Source: Streptomyces sp. Ag109_O5-1 (GTDB taxonomy: Bacteria > Actinomycetota > Actinomycetes > Streptomycetales > Streptomycetaceae). Taken from it: a stretch of DNA of 64,000 nucleotides. Shown here piece by piece: positions 1-8,141 of this stretch; positions within the stretch are counted from its first letter, which is position 1, and each line of letters opens with the position of its first letter. A program made the position numbers and the translations under genes. The DNA is taken from positions 1 through 64,000 of the forward strand of contig NZ_RKQF01000001.1 in NCBI RefSeq assembly GCF_003814875.1, in the 5' to 3' direction. The notes beneath the pieces were generated by a model. It did not search any database. It was given only the letters and a program-made list of their open reading frames with translations, and was not told the origin of the DNA.

Positions 1-16
1 ATGAAGAGGGCTGTGA

Positions 17-193
17 GACCTTCGATGGCCGTTCTCGACCTTCGCGCTCGCGTTCGTGCGGCGGCTGCTCGACGTGGACCGCTACCACGGCATCGACCCG
101 GAAGCCCTGGAGTACCTGGAGCCGGAGGACCTTGAAGAACTGGTCGCCGCCGGAGAGATTGGCCCCGTCCAGCCGAGCTTCGAGCCGTTCTGA
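17..193 (+). pseudogene. C-terminal fragment of an unrecognised protein
   Basis: The frame ending with TGA at 191-193 is open back to a stop at 14-16 and encodes about 58 residues with no start codon that has a ribosome site. The tail is acidic (LEPEDLEELVAAGEIGP) and the codon use is Streptomyces-like, so it looks like the 3' end of a real gene that lost its front. I do not recognise the family. It abuts a transposase relic, so truncation by insertion or deletion is the likely cause. Confidence 0.35.
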
Positions 194-235
194 ACGGAGC
201 GGCCCCGGACGACTTTCCGGACAGCGCATAGCGCT

Positions 236-560
236 TCAAGCGACGGGCCCTCGTCAGCTGGGGCGCTCGGTTACAGCAGTTGGCCTGACAGCCAGGCGAA
301 GCCCCTGCTCGCCGCCCACCTGAGACAACGCCGGCAGGCCCTCGGCACCTGATGGCGGCGCCTGAGCACGAGGCGGCGGGCTCTGCTCACCCTCGCTCAT
401 CTCCGTAACGGCCACCCCTACGCCCAGCTCGGGGCCGGGTTCGGCGTCGCCACCACCACCGCCTACCGTCACATCACCGAGGCCGTCGGCCTCCTGACTG
501 AGCCGGCTCCGACACTCGCCGAGGCGGTCCGGACGGCCTCGATGAAGGCGTTCGTCCTGT
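236..560 (+). pseudogene. IS5-family transposase fragment
   Basis: From about 378 the frame reads LAHLRNGHPYAQLGAGFGV, then TTTAYRHITEAVGLL and TLAEAVRTASMKAF. This matches the N-terminal helix-turn-helix region of IS5-type DDE transposases common in Streptomyces. An upstream piece (LLAAHLRQRRQALG, about 307-350) sits in another frame, and nothing of the DDE catalytic domain follows residue F. It is therefore a truncated, frameshifted relic of about 300 bases. No terminal repeats could be assigned. Confidence 0.6.
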
Positions 561-585
561 CATGGTCGGCACGTAGGGTGCGGCC

Positions 586-700
586 ATGACTGTGCCTGAC
601 CTGGTTCCCATTCGGCATGCGCCGAACTATCGAACGTCCACCATCGGCCAGTGGGACGGAGGTCAGTTCTTCGCCCACGTCAGCGGTGTTTTGATGGTGT
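586..700 (+). pseudogene. N-terminal remnant of a small Streptomyces protein (HycA-annotated type)
   Basis: A short frame begins ATG at 586 and reads MTVPDLVPIRHAPNYRTSTI then GQWDGGQFFA. From memory this resembles the start of a family of roughly 120-residue Streptomyces proteins often labelled formate hydrogenlyase regulatory protein HycA; that label is probably not functional. After GQFFA the sequence stops resembling the family and the frame closes at 786. I read it as a gene cut off after about 33 residues. Nothing recognisable was found between here and 970. Confidence 0.35.
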
Positions 701-970
701 CCCTGGTCGTGGTGTACGGGATCAGCGGCCGGAGTGCGCGGGCGTCTGCCCGGGGCGCACTTCCACGGGTGGTTACCGCTCCCTGAACGCCCGTCTGGGG
801 TACGGTGCCCGGCGATCTGCGGCTGCGCCGTGTGGACCTCCGGCTGTGTGGCCGCCGGCTCATGATGCTCGGTGGCAAGTCCCGCAAGCCGCAGAAGCAG
901 GGTGATCCTTCGTCTTCCCTTTGAGGGCATCCGCCGTGACCGAGGTCGCGGTGGACGCCTGGACGCGTTC

Positions 971-1549
971 TCAGGGCGTGGGTGCGGTGAGATACCGCTG
1001 GACCGTGGTCCGAGCCAGTCCACGATCTCCTCGCGGCCGGCGCCACGCTCGCCGGGAACCGCAGCACGTAGCGCGTCAGCGCGAGCCCCAGCACGGTCGA
1101 GACGCACAGTGCAGCCGCGCCTGCGCCTGCTCCGGCTCGTGGCCCAGTCGGCGGGCCAGCGGGATCATCTGCTCGCGCAGCACGCTCTGCATGCGATCGG
1201 CGGCGGCCGGGTCGGTGACGCCGACCCGCATCAGCGCGGTGAGCTCTCCGTTCTCCTCCCACAGGGTGAGGAAGTGGCGCACCAGCGTACGGCCGATCTC
1301 CTCGCGCGGTTCGAGGGACAGGCCGGGCAACCCGGGATCGATTGCGACGGCCGCCGCGAACAGGCCCGCCTTGTTGCCGTAGTAGCGCATCACCATTGAC
1401 GGGTCGATCTTCGCGTCGCGCGCGATGGCCCGGATGGTCGCCTTCTCGTAGCCGTCCGCCAGGAACCGCTCGCGGGCCGCGTCGAGGATCGTGGCGCGGG
1501 TGGCGTCGGAACGCCGTGCGGCCTGCTGGTTCTCCGTGGTGCCGGTCAT
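971..1549 (-). pseudogene. TetR-family repressor with frameshifts
   Basis: Starts at ATG 1549 (MTGTTENQQAARRSDATRAT). Residues 15-65 form a standard TetR helix-turn-helix (ILDAARERFLADGYEKATIR, then IARDAKIDPSMVMRYYGNK). The C-terminal ligand domain is intact in content but split over four frames: to about 1110 (EPEQAQAR), about 1108-1045 (ALCVSTVLGLALTRYVLRFP), about 1040-1000 (GREEIVDWLGP) and then VQRYLTAPTP, ending at 971. It lies divergent from the ABM monooxygenase, with operator-like repeats covering its start. If the frameshifts are real, the repressor is lost and the neighbour may be constitutive; if they are sequencing errors, this is an ordinary autoregulated TetR. Confidence 0.75.
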
Positions 1550-1550
1550 G

Positions 1551-1646
1551 CCAACAACGTAGACCAACAGGTGTTGACAGTCCAGAGCCGCGGCTCTACG
1601 TTTGCCAACAACGTTGGCCAACGACGTTGACCAACAACGTTGGCAA
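1551..1646. promoter_or_regulatory. Tandem TetR operators between tetR and the ABM gene
   Basis: The palindrome GCCAACAACGTTGGC occurs at 1604-1618. A second copy, CCAACAACGTTGG, is at 1631-1643. Partial copies lie at 1551-1560 (CCAACAACGT) and around 1621-1633 (ACGACGTTGACC). The spacing and dyad symmetry suit a TetR dimer. The sites overlap the start region of the tetR relic and precede the gene at 1810, so they probably controlled both directions. Confidence 0.65.
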
Positions 1647-1809
1647 GGTCGCAGTCGCTGGAGGCCTTGGTGTCACCAGCGATGCCCTTGAGTGACCGTC
1701 AGATCCCTCGTGCCACAGATAGCGAGCGTCGTGAGCGTCGCCGGACCCAGTACGGCGGTGGCCGGCCTCAGTGCCGCGGGGCAACCGACAGCGAGAGGAA
1801 GTACCGAAA

Positions 1810-2160
1810 ATGGCCAAGCTGCAGAGTCTCGACCCGAATACGCCGATGTTCGCGCAGTTCAAGGAGAAGACCGGACCCATCGTCCTGGCCAACACCTTCG
1901 TCGTCCCGAAGGAGAGGACTGAAGCGTTCCTGGCCCTCTTTCGGAGGCAGGCGGAGTTCATGAAGGCTCAGCCGGGATTCGTCTCCCTGCAGATGCACAA
2001 GGGAACGGCGGACAGCCAGCTTCTGATGAACGTCGCGGTCTGGGAGTCGACCGAGGCGCTCGCCACGGCGTTCGGCAGCCCGGAGTTCCAGCGCATGGCG
2101 GCCGAGTTCAGCGACGACATCGTGTCGTACCCGCACATATTCGAGCAGATCAACGTATGA
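1810..2160 (+). CDS. Antibiotic biosynthesis monooxygenase (ABM) domain protein
   Basis: A 116-residue protein starting MAKLQSLDPN. The ATG at 1810 follows GAGAGGAAG at a good distance, which decides it over the upstream ATG at 1771. It has the ferredoxin-like ABM fold signature: VLANTFVVPKERTEAFLALF, FMKAQPGFVSLQMHKG, LLMNVAVWESTEALATAF. Members are cofactor-free monooxygenases acting on quinone-like aromatics, or heme/unknown-ligand proteins, usually dimeric and cytoplasmic. It is divergent from the tetR relic and shares its operators, so it is the presumed target of that repressor. The substrate cannot be told from sequence. Confidence 0.8.
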   Translation: MAKLQSLDPNTPMFAQFKEKTGPIVLANTFVVPKERTEAFLALFRRQAEFMKAQPGFVSLQMHKGTADSQLLMNVAVWESTEALATAFGSPEFQRMAAEFSDDIVSYPHIFEQINV

Positions 2161-2290
2161 CACGGCAGCTGCAGCCAGAGAGGGCAGCCGGAGAAGCCCT
2201 GCCTTCCCCGTTATGTTCTTCGCGGTCCTGCAAGAGGGCCGCTGGCCTCCGGGCCCGGCATGGCTGTTCCCCCCTGTCGAACGGATGACC

Positions 2291-2465
2291 TAGGGGGTTG
2301 TGCCACCGGCCCGAGAGGCGCCGTTGGAGACGCTGATGAGAGGTCCGACTACCGCCCGGCCGAGCGCAATGCCCGGCCGTACAGGGCGACAGGTCTGCAT
2401 AACGTGGATGCGCACACGACGCCAACGCCCAGGCCAGCACCGCACGCCCCGTTCGGGAGGACGGC
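2291..2465 (+). ncRNA. Candidate bridge RNA region at the IS110 left end
   Basis: IS110 elements encode a structured guide (bridge) RNA in the noncoding end next to the transposase. Here 175 noncoding bases precede the transposase and contain complementary blocks such as GCCCGGCCG and CGGCCG around 2358-2378 that could fold. No covariance model was run, so this is placement by family knowledge, not a demonstrated RNA. Confidence 0.3.
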
Positions 2466-3668
2466 TTGAACGAGCACGACGAGATAGGCGTCTTCCTCGG
2501 CCTGGATGTCGGGAAGAGCGCTCATCACGGACACGGACTCACTCCGGCCGGCAAGAAGGTCTTCGACAAGCAGCTGCCCAACACCGAACCGAAGCTGAGG
2601 CAGGTCTTCGACAAGCTCCGCGAGAAGTTCGGCATCGTTCTGGTCGTCGTGGACCAGCCAGCCTCAATCGGCGCCCTGCCGCTGACGGTGGCCCGCGACA
2701 CGGGCTGCCAGGTCGCCTATCTGCCGGGCCTGTCGATGCGTCGGATCGCTGACCTCTACCCGGGTGAGGCGAAGACCGACGCCCGCGACGCGGCCGTCAT
2801 CGCGGACGCCGCCCGCACCATGCCGCACACCCTGCGCTCGCTGGAGCTGACCGGCGAGATCACCGCCGAGCTCACCGTCCTCGTCGGCTTCGACCAGGAC
2901 CTGGCGGCCGAGGCCACACGCACCAGCAACCGGATCCGGGGCCTGCTCACCCAGTTCCACCCATCCCTGGAACGGGTCCTGGGCCCGCGCCTGGATCACC
3001 AGGCAGTCACCTGGCTGCTGGAACGCTACGGATCCCCAGCCGCACTGCGGAAGGCCGGACGCCGCAGGCTGGTCGAGGTGGTCCGGCCCAAGGCCCCGCG
3101 CATGGCGAAGCGGCTGATCGACGGCGTCTTCGAGGCGCTCGACGAGCAGACCGTCGTGGTCCCGGGCACCGGCACCCTGGACGTCGTGATCCCGTCGCTG
3201 GCCCGCTCGCTCGGCGCCGTTCACGAACAAAGGCGGGCGGCGGAAGCCCAGATCACAGCCCTGCTGGAGGACCACCCTCTTTCCAAGGTCCTGACGTCGC
3301 TGCCCGGCGTCGGCGTCAGGACCGCCGCTGCACTGCTGGTCACCGTCGGCAACGGCACCAGCTTCCCCACCGCCGCCCACCTGGCCTCCTATGCCGGCCT
3401 CGCCCCGACGACGAAGTCGTCGGCGGCCTCGATCCATGGCGAACACGCGCCCAGAGGCGGAAACCGGCAGCTCAAACGCGCGATGTTCCTGTCCGCGTTC
3501 GCCGCCCTGCACGATCCCGCCTCCCGCACCTACTACGACAGATGCCGGGCCCGCGGGAAGACCCACACCCAGGCACTTCTCCGCCTGGCCCGCCAGCGGA
3601 TCAACGTGCTCTTCGCGATGCTCCGCGACGGCACCTTCTACGAACCCAGAACCCCACGCCTCGCTTGA
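2466..3668 (+). CDS. IS110-family transposase
   Basis: A 400-residue protein. The TTG start is chosen because GGGAGGA precedes it by about 7 bases. The N-terminal DEDD (RuvC-like) domain has FLGLDVGK with Asp14, VVDQP with Asp63 and KTDARDAAVIAD with Asp105 and Asp108. The C-terminal Transposase_20 domain carries LTSLPGVGVRTAAALL and ASYAGLAP with conserved serines. Length and both domains are normal for the family, so it should be functional. It performs RNA-guided recombination of its own element. Confidence 0.93.
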   Translation: MNEHDEIGVFLGLDVGKSAHHGHGLTPAGKKVFDKQLPNTEPKLRQVFDKLREKFGIVLVVVDQPASIGALPLTVARDTGCQVAYLPGLSMRRIADLYPGEAKTDARDAAVIADAARTMPHTLRSLELTGEITAELTVLVGFDQDLAAEATRTSNRIRGLLTQFHPSLERVLGPRLDHQAVTWLLERYGSPAALRKAGRRRLVEVVRPKAPRMAKRLIDGVFEALDEQTVVVPGTGTLDVVIPSLARSLGAVHEQRRAAEAQITALLEDHPLSKVLTSLPGVGVRTAAALLVTVGNGTSFPTAAHLASYAGLAPTTKSSAASIHGEHAPRGGNRQLKRAMFLSAFAALHDPASRTYYDRCRARGKTHTQALLRLARQRINVLFAMLRDGTFYEPRTPRLA

Positions 3669-3797
3669 CCAAAGACATAGAGGCACCCCCCGGCAGTCAC
3701 GCATTCATGCACCATGCCGGGTCGCCAAGGCCGAGCCCGAAGCCGGCCGCGCCTTGCGCCCCACCACGCGTAGCCCCGTCCCTGAAGAGGAGTCACC

Positions 3798-4184
3798 ATG
3801 CCCGTGGAACTGAATCACACCATCGTCCCCGCCCGTGACCCGCAAGCCTCGGCGCAGTTCCTGGCCGACATCCTCGGCCTGAGTGTCGATCCGCCGGTGG
3901 CACACTTCACGCCGGTCACGCTGGCCAACCAGGTCAGTCTGGACTACGACCAGCTGGACGACTTCGAGCCGCACCACTACGCGTTCATAGTCAGCGAGCA
4001 GGAGTTCGACGCCGCCCTCGCCCGCATCCAGCACGGCGGGATCACCCACTACGGCGATCCTGCATGCCAAGAGATCGGGCAGATCTATCGCAGTAAGCAC
4101 ACCATGGGCCGCAGGGGCGCCTACTTCCGCGACCCCGAGGGCCATCTCATGGAAATCCTCACCCCGGGCGGCGCCGGGTCGTGA
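3798..4184 (+). CDS. VOC (glyoxalase/dioxygenase-fold) family protein
   Basis: A 128-residue protein starting MPVELNHTIVPARDPQASAQ, with GAAGAGGAG just upstream. It has the paired beta-alpha-beta-beta-beta modules of the vicinal oxygen chelate fold: FLADILGLSV near residue 25, HHYAFIVSEQEFDAALARI in the middle, and GAYFRDPEGHLMEILTPG at the end, whose Glu is a usual metal ligand. Members act as glyoxalases, ring-cleaving dioxygenases or resistance proteins; nothing here selects among them. It stands alone between two IS110 elements. Confidence 0.85.
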   Translation: MPVELNHTIVPARDPQASAQFLADILGLSVDPPVAHFTPVTLANQVSLDYDQLDDFEPHHYAFIVSEQEFDAALARIQHGGITHYGDPACQEIGQIYRSKHTMGRRGAYFRDPEGHLMEILTPGGAGS

Positions 4185-4464
4185 GGCCGATGGCGGCCCA
4201 GCGGATCACGGCTTCACTGGTGGTGGCGGGATCGCGGCAAAACCGGCTTCAGCGAAGACGAACCGGCAGGCCGGCGCGGTCAGAGACCGAGTGAGGCGAT
4301 CTTGCCCCCCCACCCGCGCAGGTCCGCGTCATGTGGCACGTCATCGACCGCCCCCGCTATGCCCGCCGCATCCGCCGCTGAACCCCTGCCCCACCCCAGG
4401 CTGAACAGCAAGGAGATTCCCAATGGTGCTGTCAAGCCGTCGTGGGAGGCTCGCGGGAGCTTCC
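4185..4464 (+). other. Intergenic stretch ending in an interrupted gene start
   Basis: Most of this stretch holds nothing recognisable. Near its end AAGGAG (4410-4415) is followed seven bases later by ATG at 4423 and a few codons (MVLSSRRGR) that run straight into the right end of the second IS110 element. A good ribosome site followed by immediate loss of a plausible protein suggests that the element landed at the front of a gene whose remainder is missing. Confidence 0.35.
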
Positions 4465-5679
4465 TCACGCTGCGGCGGCAGCTGGTCCAGGCAGACAGAC
4501 GTCGAAGGTGCGGCCGTCTCGTATGAGGGCCCAGAGCACGTTCAGCCGACGCCTGGCGAGGGCCAGGATCGCCTGCTTGTGGGACTTCCCCTCGTCGCGT
4601 TTGCGCCGGTAGAACGCTTTGGAGACGGGGCAGTGCATGGCGGCGACCTGGGCGGAGAGGTAGAACATCCGCAGGAGCCTTCGGCTGTAGCGGCGAGGCC
4701 GACGGAGGTTGCCGCTGATCTTGCCCGAGTCCCGGGGGACGGGTGCGAGGCCGGCGACACCGGCGAGACGGTCGGGGCTGCCGAAGGCGGCTATGTCACC
4801 GCCGGTGGCGGCGATGAACTCGGCGCCGAGCATGTCGCCGATGCCGGGCATGCTGGTGATCACTCCGGCGTCGGGATGCTCGCGAAACCGGCCCTCGATC
4901 AGGGCTTCGAGCTCGGCGATCTCCTGGTCGAGGGACATCACCTCCCTGGCCAGGGTGTGGACCATCTTCGCGGCGGTCTTCTCCCCGGGGACGGCGGTGA
5001 ACTGGGCCTCGGCCGCGGTGACCGCCGCGTCCGCCGTGCTCTTCGCCGCGTTGGCGGTGCGGACACCGTGGTTCTTGAGCCAGGTCGCCAGCCGGGCCCG
5101 GCCGATGCGCCGCAGCGCGGCCGGCGTCTGGTAGCCGGTCAGCAGGACCAGCGCGCTCTTGGAGACGCTGTAGTCGAAGGCCCTCTCCAGTGCGGGGAAG
5201 TACTCCAGCATCTGAGCTCGCAGCCGGTTGATCGCGCGGGTGCGGTCGGCCGACAGGTCGATGCGGCGTGCGGTCAGAATCCGCAGGTCCACCGCGATCT
5301 CGCCGGTCTCCTGCAGAGGTTGCAGGTCACGGCGCATGCGGGCGGTGTCGGCGATGACGAAGGCGTCCTTCGCGTCCGTCTTCCCGCTGCCCCGGTAGGC
5401 GGCCGAGGCGTGGTGCACGGTCCGGCCGGGGATGTAGATCAGCTTCTGCCCGTGGCTGACCAGGAGCGCGATCCACAGGGCGGCCCCGCCCGCGTTCAGG
5501 TCCACCGCCCAGGTGACCGGATCGCCGTCGGCCAGGTCCAGGACATCGCCGAGCAGTTCCAGCAGCTCGGTCTCATCGTTCGGGACACGGCGGGAGAACA
5601 CAGTCCTGCCGTCCGTGTCGATCGCCGTGCAATGGTGCTCGGCCTTGCCCGCATCCGTCCCGGCCCACAGTTCGGGCAC
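4465..5679 (-). CDS. IS110-family transposase (copy 2, different lineage)
   Basis: About 404 residues from GTG at 5679, which has GGAGGA seven bases upstream; the longer frame to 5769 lacks a ribosome site. DEDD residues are visible in WAGTDAGK (Asp9), TWAVDLNAGG and KTDAKDAFVIAD. The C-terminal part has ITSMPGIGDMLGAEFIAATG and LAGVAGLAPVPRDSGK. It is clearly diverged from the copy at 2466 and lies in the opposite orientation, so the pair does not form a simple composite transposon. It appears intact. Confidence 0.92.
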   Translation of the reverse strand: MPELWAGTDAGKAEHHCTAIDTDGRTVFSRRVPNDETELLELLGDVLDLADGDPVTWAVDLNAGGAALWIALLVSHGQKLIYIPGRTVHHASAAYRGSGKTDAKDAFVIADTARMRRDLQPLQETGEIAVDLRILTARRIDLSADRTRAINRLRAQMLEYFPALERAFDYSVSKSALVLLTGYQTPAALRRIGRARLATWLKNHGVRTANAAKSTADAAVTAAEAQFTAVPGEKTAAKMVHTLAREVMSLDQEIAELEALIEGRFREHPDAGVITSMPGIGDMLGAEFIAATGGDIAAFGSPDRLAGVAGLAPVPRDSGKISGNLRRPRRYSRRLLRMFYLSAQVAAMHCPVSKAFYRRKRDEGKSHKQAILALARRRLNVLWALIRDGRTFDVCLPGPAAAAA

Positions 5680-5880
5680 CAGGTCCTCCTCCGTCGCCGC
5701 GCCTGTCCTCGATTCCAGCAGACGACCTCGCCGACGTGTCCATACGAGCGATCGGTTCGCGTATCCCAATCAGCGGTCGAATCGTCGCGGGCGCTGGGCG
5801 GCCAATCTCCTTGAGCCACGACAGCGGCTGCACCATGCCAGCCACACCCAGCACCCCTGGGTGCTCCGATCCTACGAATG
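5680..5880 (-). ncRNA. Candidate bridge RNA / left end of IS110 copy 2
   Basis: The 200 noncoding bases upstream of the transposase start are where a bridge RNA is expected. A perfect hairpin AGCACCC-CT-GGGTGCT lies at 5850-5865. No other gene fits in this stretch. The assignment rests on family knowledge plus the hairpin; folding and covariance analysis were not possible here. Confidence 0.3.
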
Positions 5881-5917
5881 ACCCGAACATCCCTACGAAG
5901 AAAGGTATGGAAGAACC

Positions 5918-6346
5918 ATGTCGCTGAAGAACGTCAACACCGTCCTGGCCACCGTCTGCGCCCTGTTCGTCCTCTACCTCGGGTTGTCCTTCATCCTGGC
6001 CCCGGAGGCGTCCACTCAAGGTGTTGGCCTGCCGACCTGGCCCGCCGGCAACGGCGACGGCTTCCTCATCATGAAGGGCACCCGCGAATTCTCGATGGGC
6101 CTGGTCATCGGCATCCTCCTGCTGACGGGCCACCGCCGCGCCCTGGGCTGGGTCCTGCTGATGGAGGCCGTCGCCCCGTTCGGCGACATGATCAACGTCT
6201 TGGCCCACCACGGCCCCCTCGCCGTCGCGTTCGGCATCCACGGCCTGACCTCGGCGCTGATTGCGATCACCGGCCTGCTGACCCTCCGGGAGACCAGTAA
6301 GGCTCACAAGGCCACCGCCCCGGCGCCCGCCGCACAGCCCGCCTGA
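5918..6346 (+). CDS. DUF4267-type small membrane protein
   Basis: A 142-residue protein starting MSLKNVNTVLATVCALFVLY, with GGAAGAA ahead of ATG 5918. It shows about four hydrophobic segments (residues 8-26, 58-75, 80-97, 102-125) and a short Ala/Pro-rich cytoplasmic tail. The segment GTREFSMGLVIGILLLTGHR is characteristic of the DUF4267 family of integral membrane proteins of unknown role. It is a single gene followed by a strong terminator. Confidence 0.8.
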   Translation: MSLKNVNTVLATVCALFVLYLGLSFILAPEASTQGVGLPTWPAGNGDGFLIMKGTREFSMGLVIGILLLTGHRRALGWVLLMEAVAPFGDMINVLAHHGPLAVAFGIHGLTSALIAITGLLTLRETSKAHKATAPAPAAQPA

Positions 6347-6362
6347 CAGCTGCATCCCCCCA

Positions 6363-6394
6363 GGGGTGGCCCGGCCACATGGCCGGGCCACCCC
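6363..6394 (+). terminator. Strong hairpin terminator after the DUF4267 gene
   Basis: A perfect 15-base-pair stem (6363-6377 with 6380-6394) closes a two-base loop; the arms are GGGGTGGCCCGGCCA and its complement. It lies 17 bases after the stop codon. There is no U tract, which is usual for Streptomyces terminators. Confidence 0.75.
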
Positions 6395-6639
6395 GTATCC
6401 GTCAGCGACCGCCGAGAAGGGTCAGGCAAACGATCTTCTTCCAGCCGGCGGCGGCATGACAGCTGAGGCGGCCTGCTGCGCCGCAGCGGCCACGGCCACC
6501 TGAACTGGCTGGTGTTGGGCACGGCTGCCGCGGTCACCACCTTGCCGCTCATCACCCGCGCCATCACGGAAACGAGACCCGTTCGAAAACGCTTCAGGTC
6601 ATCTGCCGGCCCCTGCTACTCCTTGTCGCCGGCCGGCAC

Positions 6640-7157
6640 AGCCCGGTCCGCGACCGACCATCCGTACCGCCCAGGAGCAGCCATGGGGTTCACACGAAAG
6701 CAAGGGTGGCGGGGACTCGCCTCGTTCCGCTCGGTGGCCTTGCGTGAGGGCACCTGCACACTCCAGCCGATGCGGTGCAGCAGAAGGTCCAGGCCCGCCA
6801 GGGTGTACTCGACACCGAACCGGCGACGCACGATCTCGGCGATCCTCGAAAGCGTCCAGCACTGGTCGGACCAGCCGAAAGCGGCCAGCCGACGTCCAAC
6901 ACGGCCTCTAGGAGCCGGAGTTGTCCCGCATTGAGCCTGCAGCGGACGCCACTGGGCCCCTTGGAGACCAGAGCTTGCCGAACGCCCGAAGCCAACGCCC
7001 GACGCCACCGATTCGCCGACATCCGCGTCACCCTGAGCCGTCTGGCGACCTCCCGGTCACTGGCTCCGGCCTCAAGCAGATCGGCGGCTGCCAACCGGAC
7101 CTGCTCACGCCGACGGCGTTCCTTGGCCGTCAGCCCACCGCCATCGGGATACTTCAC
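6640..7157 (-). pseudogene. IS630-family transposase fragment (type A, copy 1)
   Basis: From ATG 7157 it reads [20 protein letters not shown], then [20 protein letters not shown] and [18 protein letters not shown], the helix-turn-helix front of an IS630-type transposase. A frameshift near 6900 moves the next part ([20 protein letters not shown], then [20 protein letters not shown]) to another frame. The homology ends near 6690 before the DDE catalytic domain. The element's outer repeat is at 7203-7225. A relative on the other strand lies at 16541-16960. Confidence 0.75.
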
Positions 7158-7202
7158 CCTCCCGGCACAGCGCAGACCACAACCGCCGTCACGACCTCAC
7201 AT

Positions 7203-7225
7203 AACCCGCACCGTTAAAGATCTCT
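7203..7225 (-). repeat. Terminal repeat of IS630 type A, copy 1
   Basis: Read on the minus strand this is AGAGATCTTTAACGGTGCGG plus GTT. It sits 45 bases upstream of the transposase fragment start at 7157. The same 23-base sequence with a single mismatch recurs at 15807-15829 in the opposite orientation, so it is taken as the element's outer end. Confidence 0.65.
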
Positions 7226-7393
7226 TGCGCTGAGCCACGTCGTATCGGTCCTGTCCGGGCTGCTGCCGTGGGGCCGGCCGTCTTCGCCCCCCACTGCCGA
7301 CAGGGGGACGGGCAGCGGACGGACCCAGCGGTGTGCGAGCGGTGGCGGCCCGCCACCGTGCGGGCCGCAGATGTGGCGCACTCTCCAAGGGGA

Positions 7394-7810
7394 TTACGGT
7401 TTGACGATTTCCTGCCGGAGCCGGTGGGTGAAGCGGCGCAGGAGGTCCAACGTCTCCCGGAACTCCGCTCGGCGGTCGTCTCTGCCGTCAGTGGGCCGGA
7501 TGCTCCAGACTCGACGCGCGAGAGCGTCGGCGAGATCGACGGTGGCGTCGGCGCAGAGCAGGTGGAGAGCCGAGCGTGCCTCCTGCAGCCGGTTCGCCAA
7601 CTCGTTGGCTCCGGGACCGTCGTCACTCAGCCGTGTTTCCTTCAAGTAGTCCAGCAGCTGGACCACGGCCGTGTTGAAGACGATGCCGGCTTTGAGCTTC
7701 TGTTCGGGGAGCCACATGCGGTCCTGGCGGCGTGCGGCGAACCACGAGCCGAACAGCACACCTATGAGGCCGATGGCGGCTCCGATGGCCACGGACAGGA
7801 TGTTCTCCAC
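7394..7810 (-). CDS. Hypothetical protein with N-terminal membrane anchor
   Basis: A 138-residue protein starting at GTG 7810. Residues 4-26 (ILSVAIGAAIGLIGVLFGSW) form one hydrophobic segment with a small-residue G-x3-G pattern, followed by positive residues (AARRQDR), so the rest is probably cytoplasmic. The remainder is predicted helical and charged (ANELANRLQEARSALHLLCA, FRETLDLLRRFTHRLRQE). I do not recognise the family. It is a single gene with no operon partner. Confidence 0.6.
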   Translation of the reverse strand: MENILSVAIGAAIGLIGVLFGSWFAARRQDRMWLPEQKLKAGIVFNTAVVQLLDYLKETRLSDDGPGANELANRLQEARSALHLLCADATVDLADALARRVWSIRPTDGRDDRRAEFRETLDLLRRFTHRLRQEIVKP

Positions 7811-8049
7811 GGTCAGCTACCCCGACGGCGGACGGCGACGCCAGGCTACAGAGACCGTCGGGGGCGCCGCACTTGATGAGCGCACTCGTATGCCGAGGGT
7901 TGGGTCATCCGGAGCATCCTCGGCCGTGCCGGGGCAGCAGTCAGAACGGCGACGATCACGGCGAGGGCCCGGCGTCGTCGTGGACCGGCGCCTTCCTCTG
8001 TGGCCGCCGAAGTTCCTGCCTCATCTCCTCCTCAAGCCGGTCGGAGGGG

Positions 8050-8089
8050 TTCCCGTGTGTCCCGGTCATGGGGTCCGGGCACACGGGAA
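8050..8089 (-). terminator. Hairpin terminator downstream of the GH92 gene
   Basis: TTCCCGTGTG (8050-8059) pairs perfectly with CACACGGGAA (8080-8089), and the inner CCCGG/CCGGG extends the stem. It lies about 55 bases past the GH92 stop. The rest of 7811-8141 holds no recognisable gene. Confidence 0.65.
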
Positions 8090-8141
8090 CTCGTCGGCCC
8101 GAGGCGTCCGGGCGGGGCTGCCGACTACCCTCGCCGACGCC

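Larger units (their letters stand above)
2291..3697 (+). mobile_element. IS110-family insertion sequence (copy 1)
   Basis: The element consists of an intact IS110 transposase (2466-3668) with a left noncoding region of about 175 bases and a very short right end. Near the left limit lies GGGGGTTGTGCC (about 2293-2304); near the right limit lies GGCACCCCCC (about 3683-3692), which is roughly its reverse complement. IS110 elements lack long terminal repeats and long target duplications, so the limits are approximate. Everything needed for activity seems present. Confidence 0.65.

Noticed and set aside
2291..5880. Composite transposon carrying the VOC gene between two IS110 elements
   Set aside because: The two transposases belong to different lineages and face opposite ways. 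IS110 recombination by bridge RNA does not form classical composite transposons.
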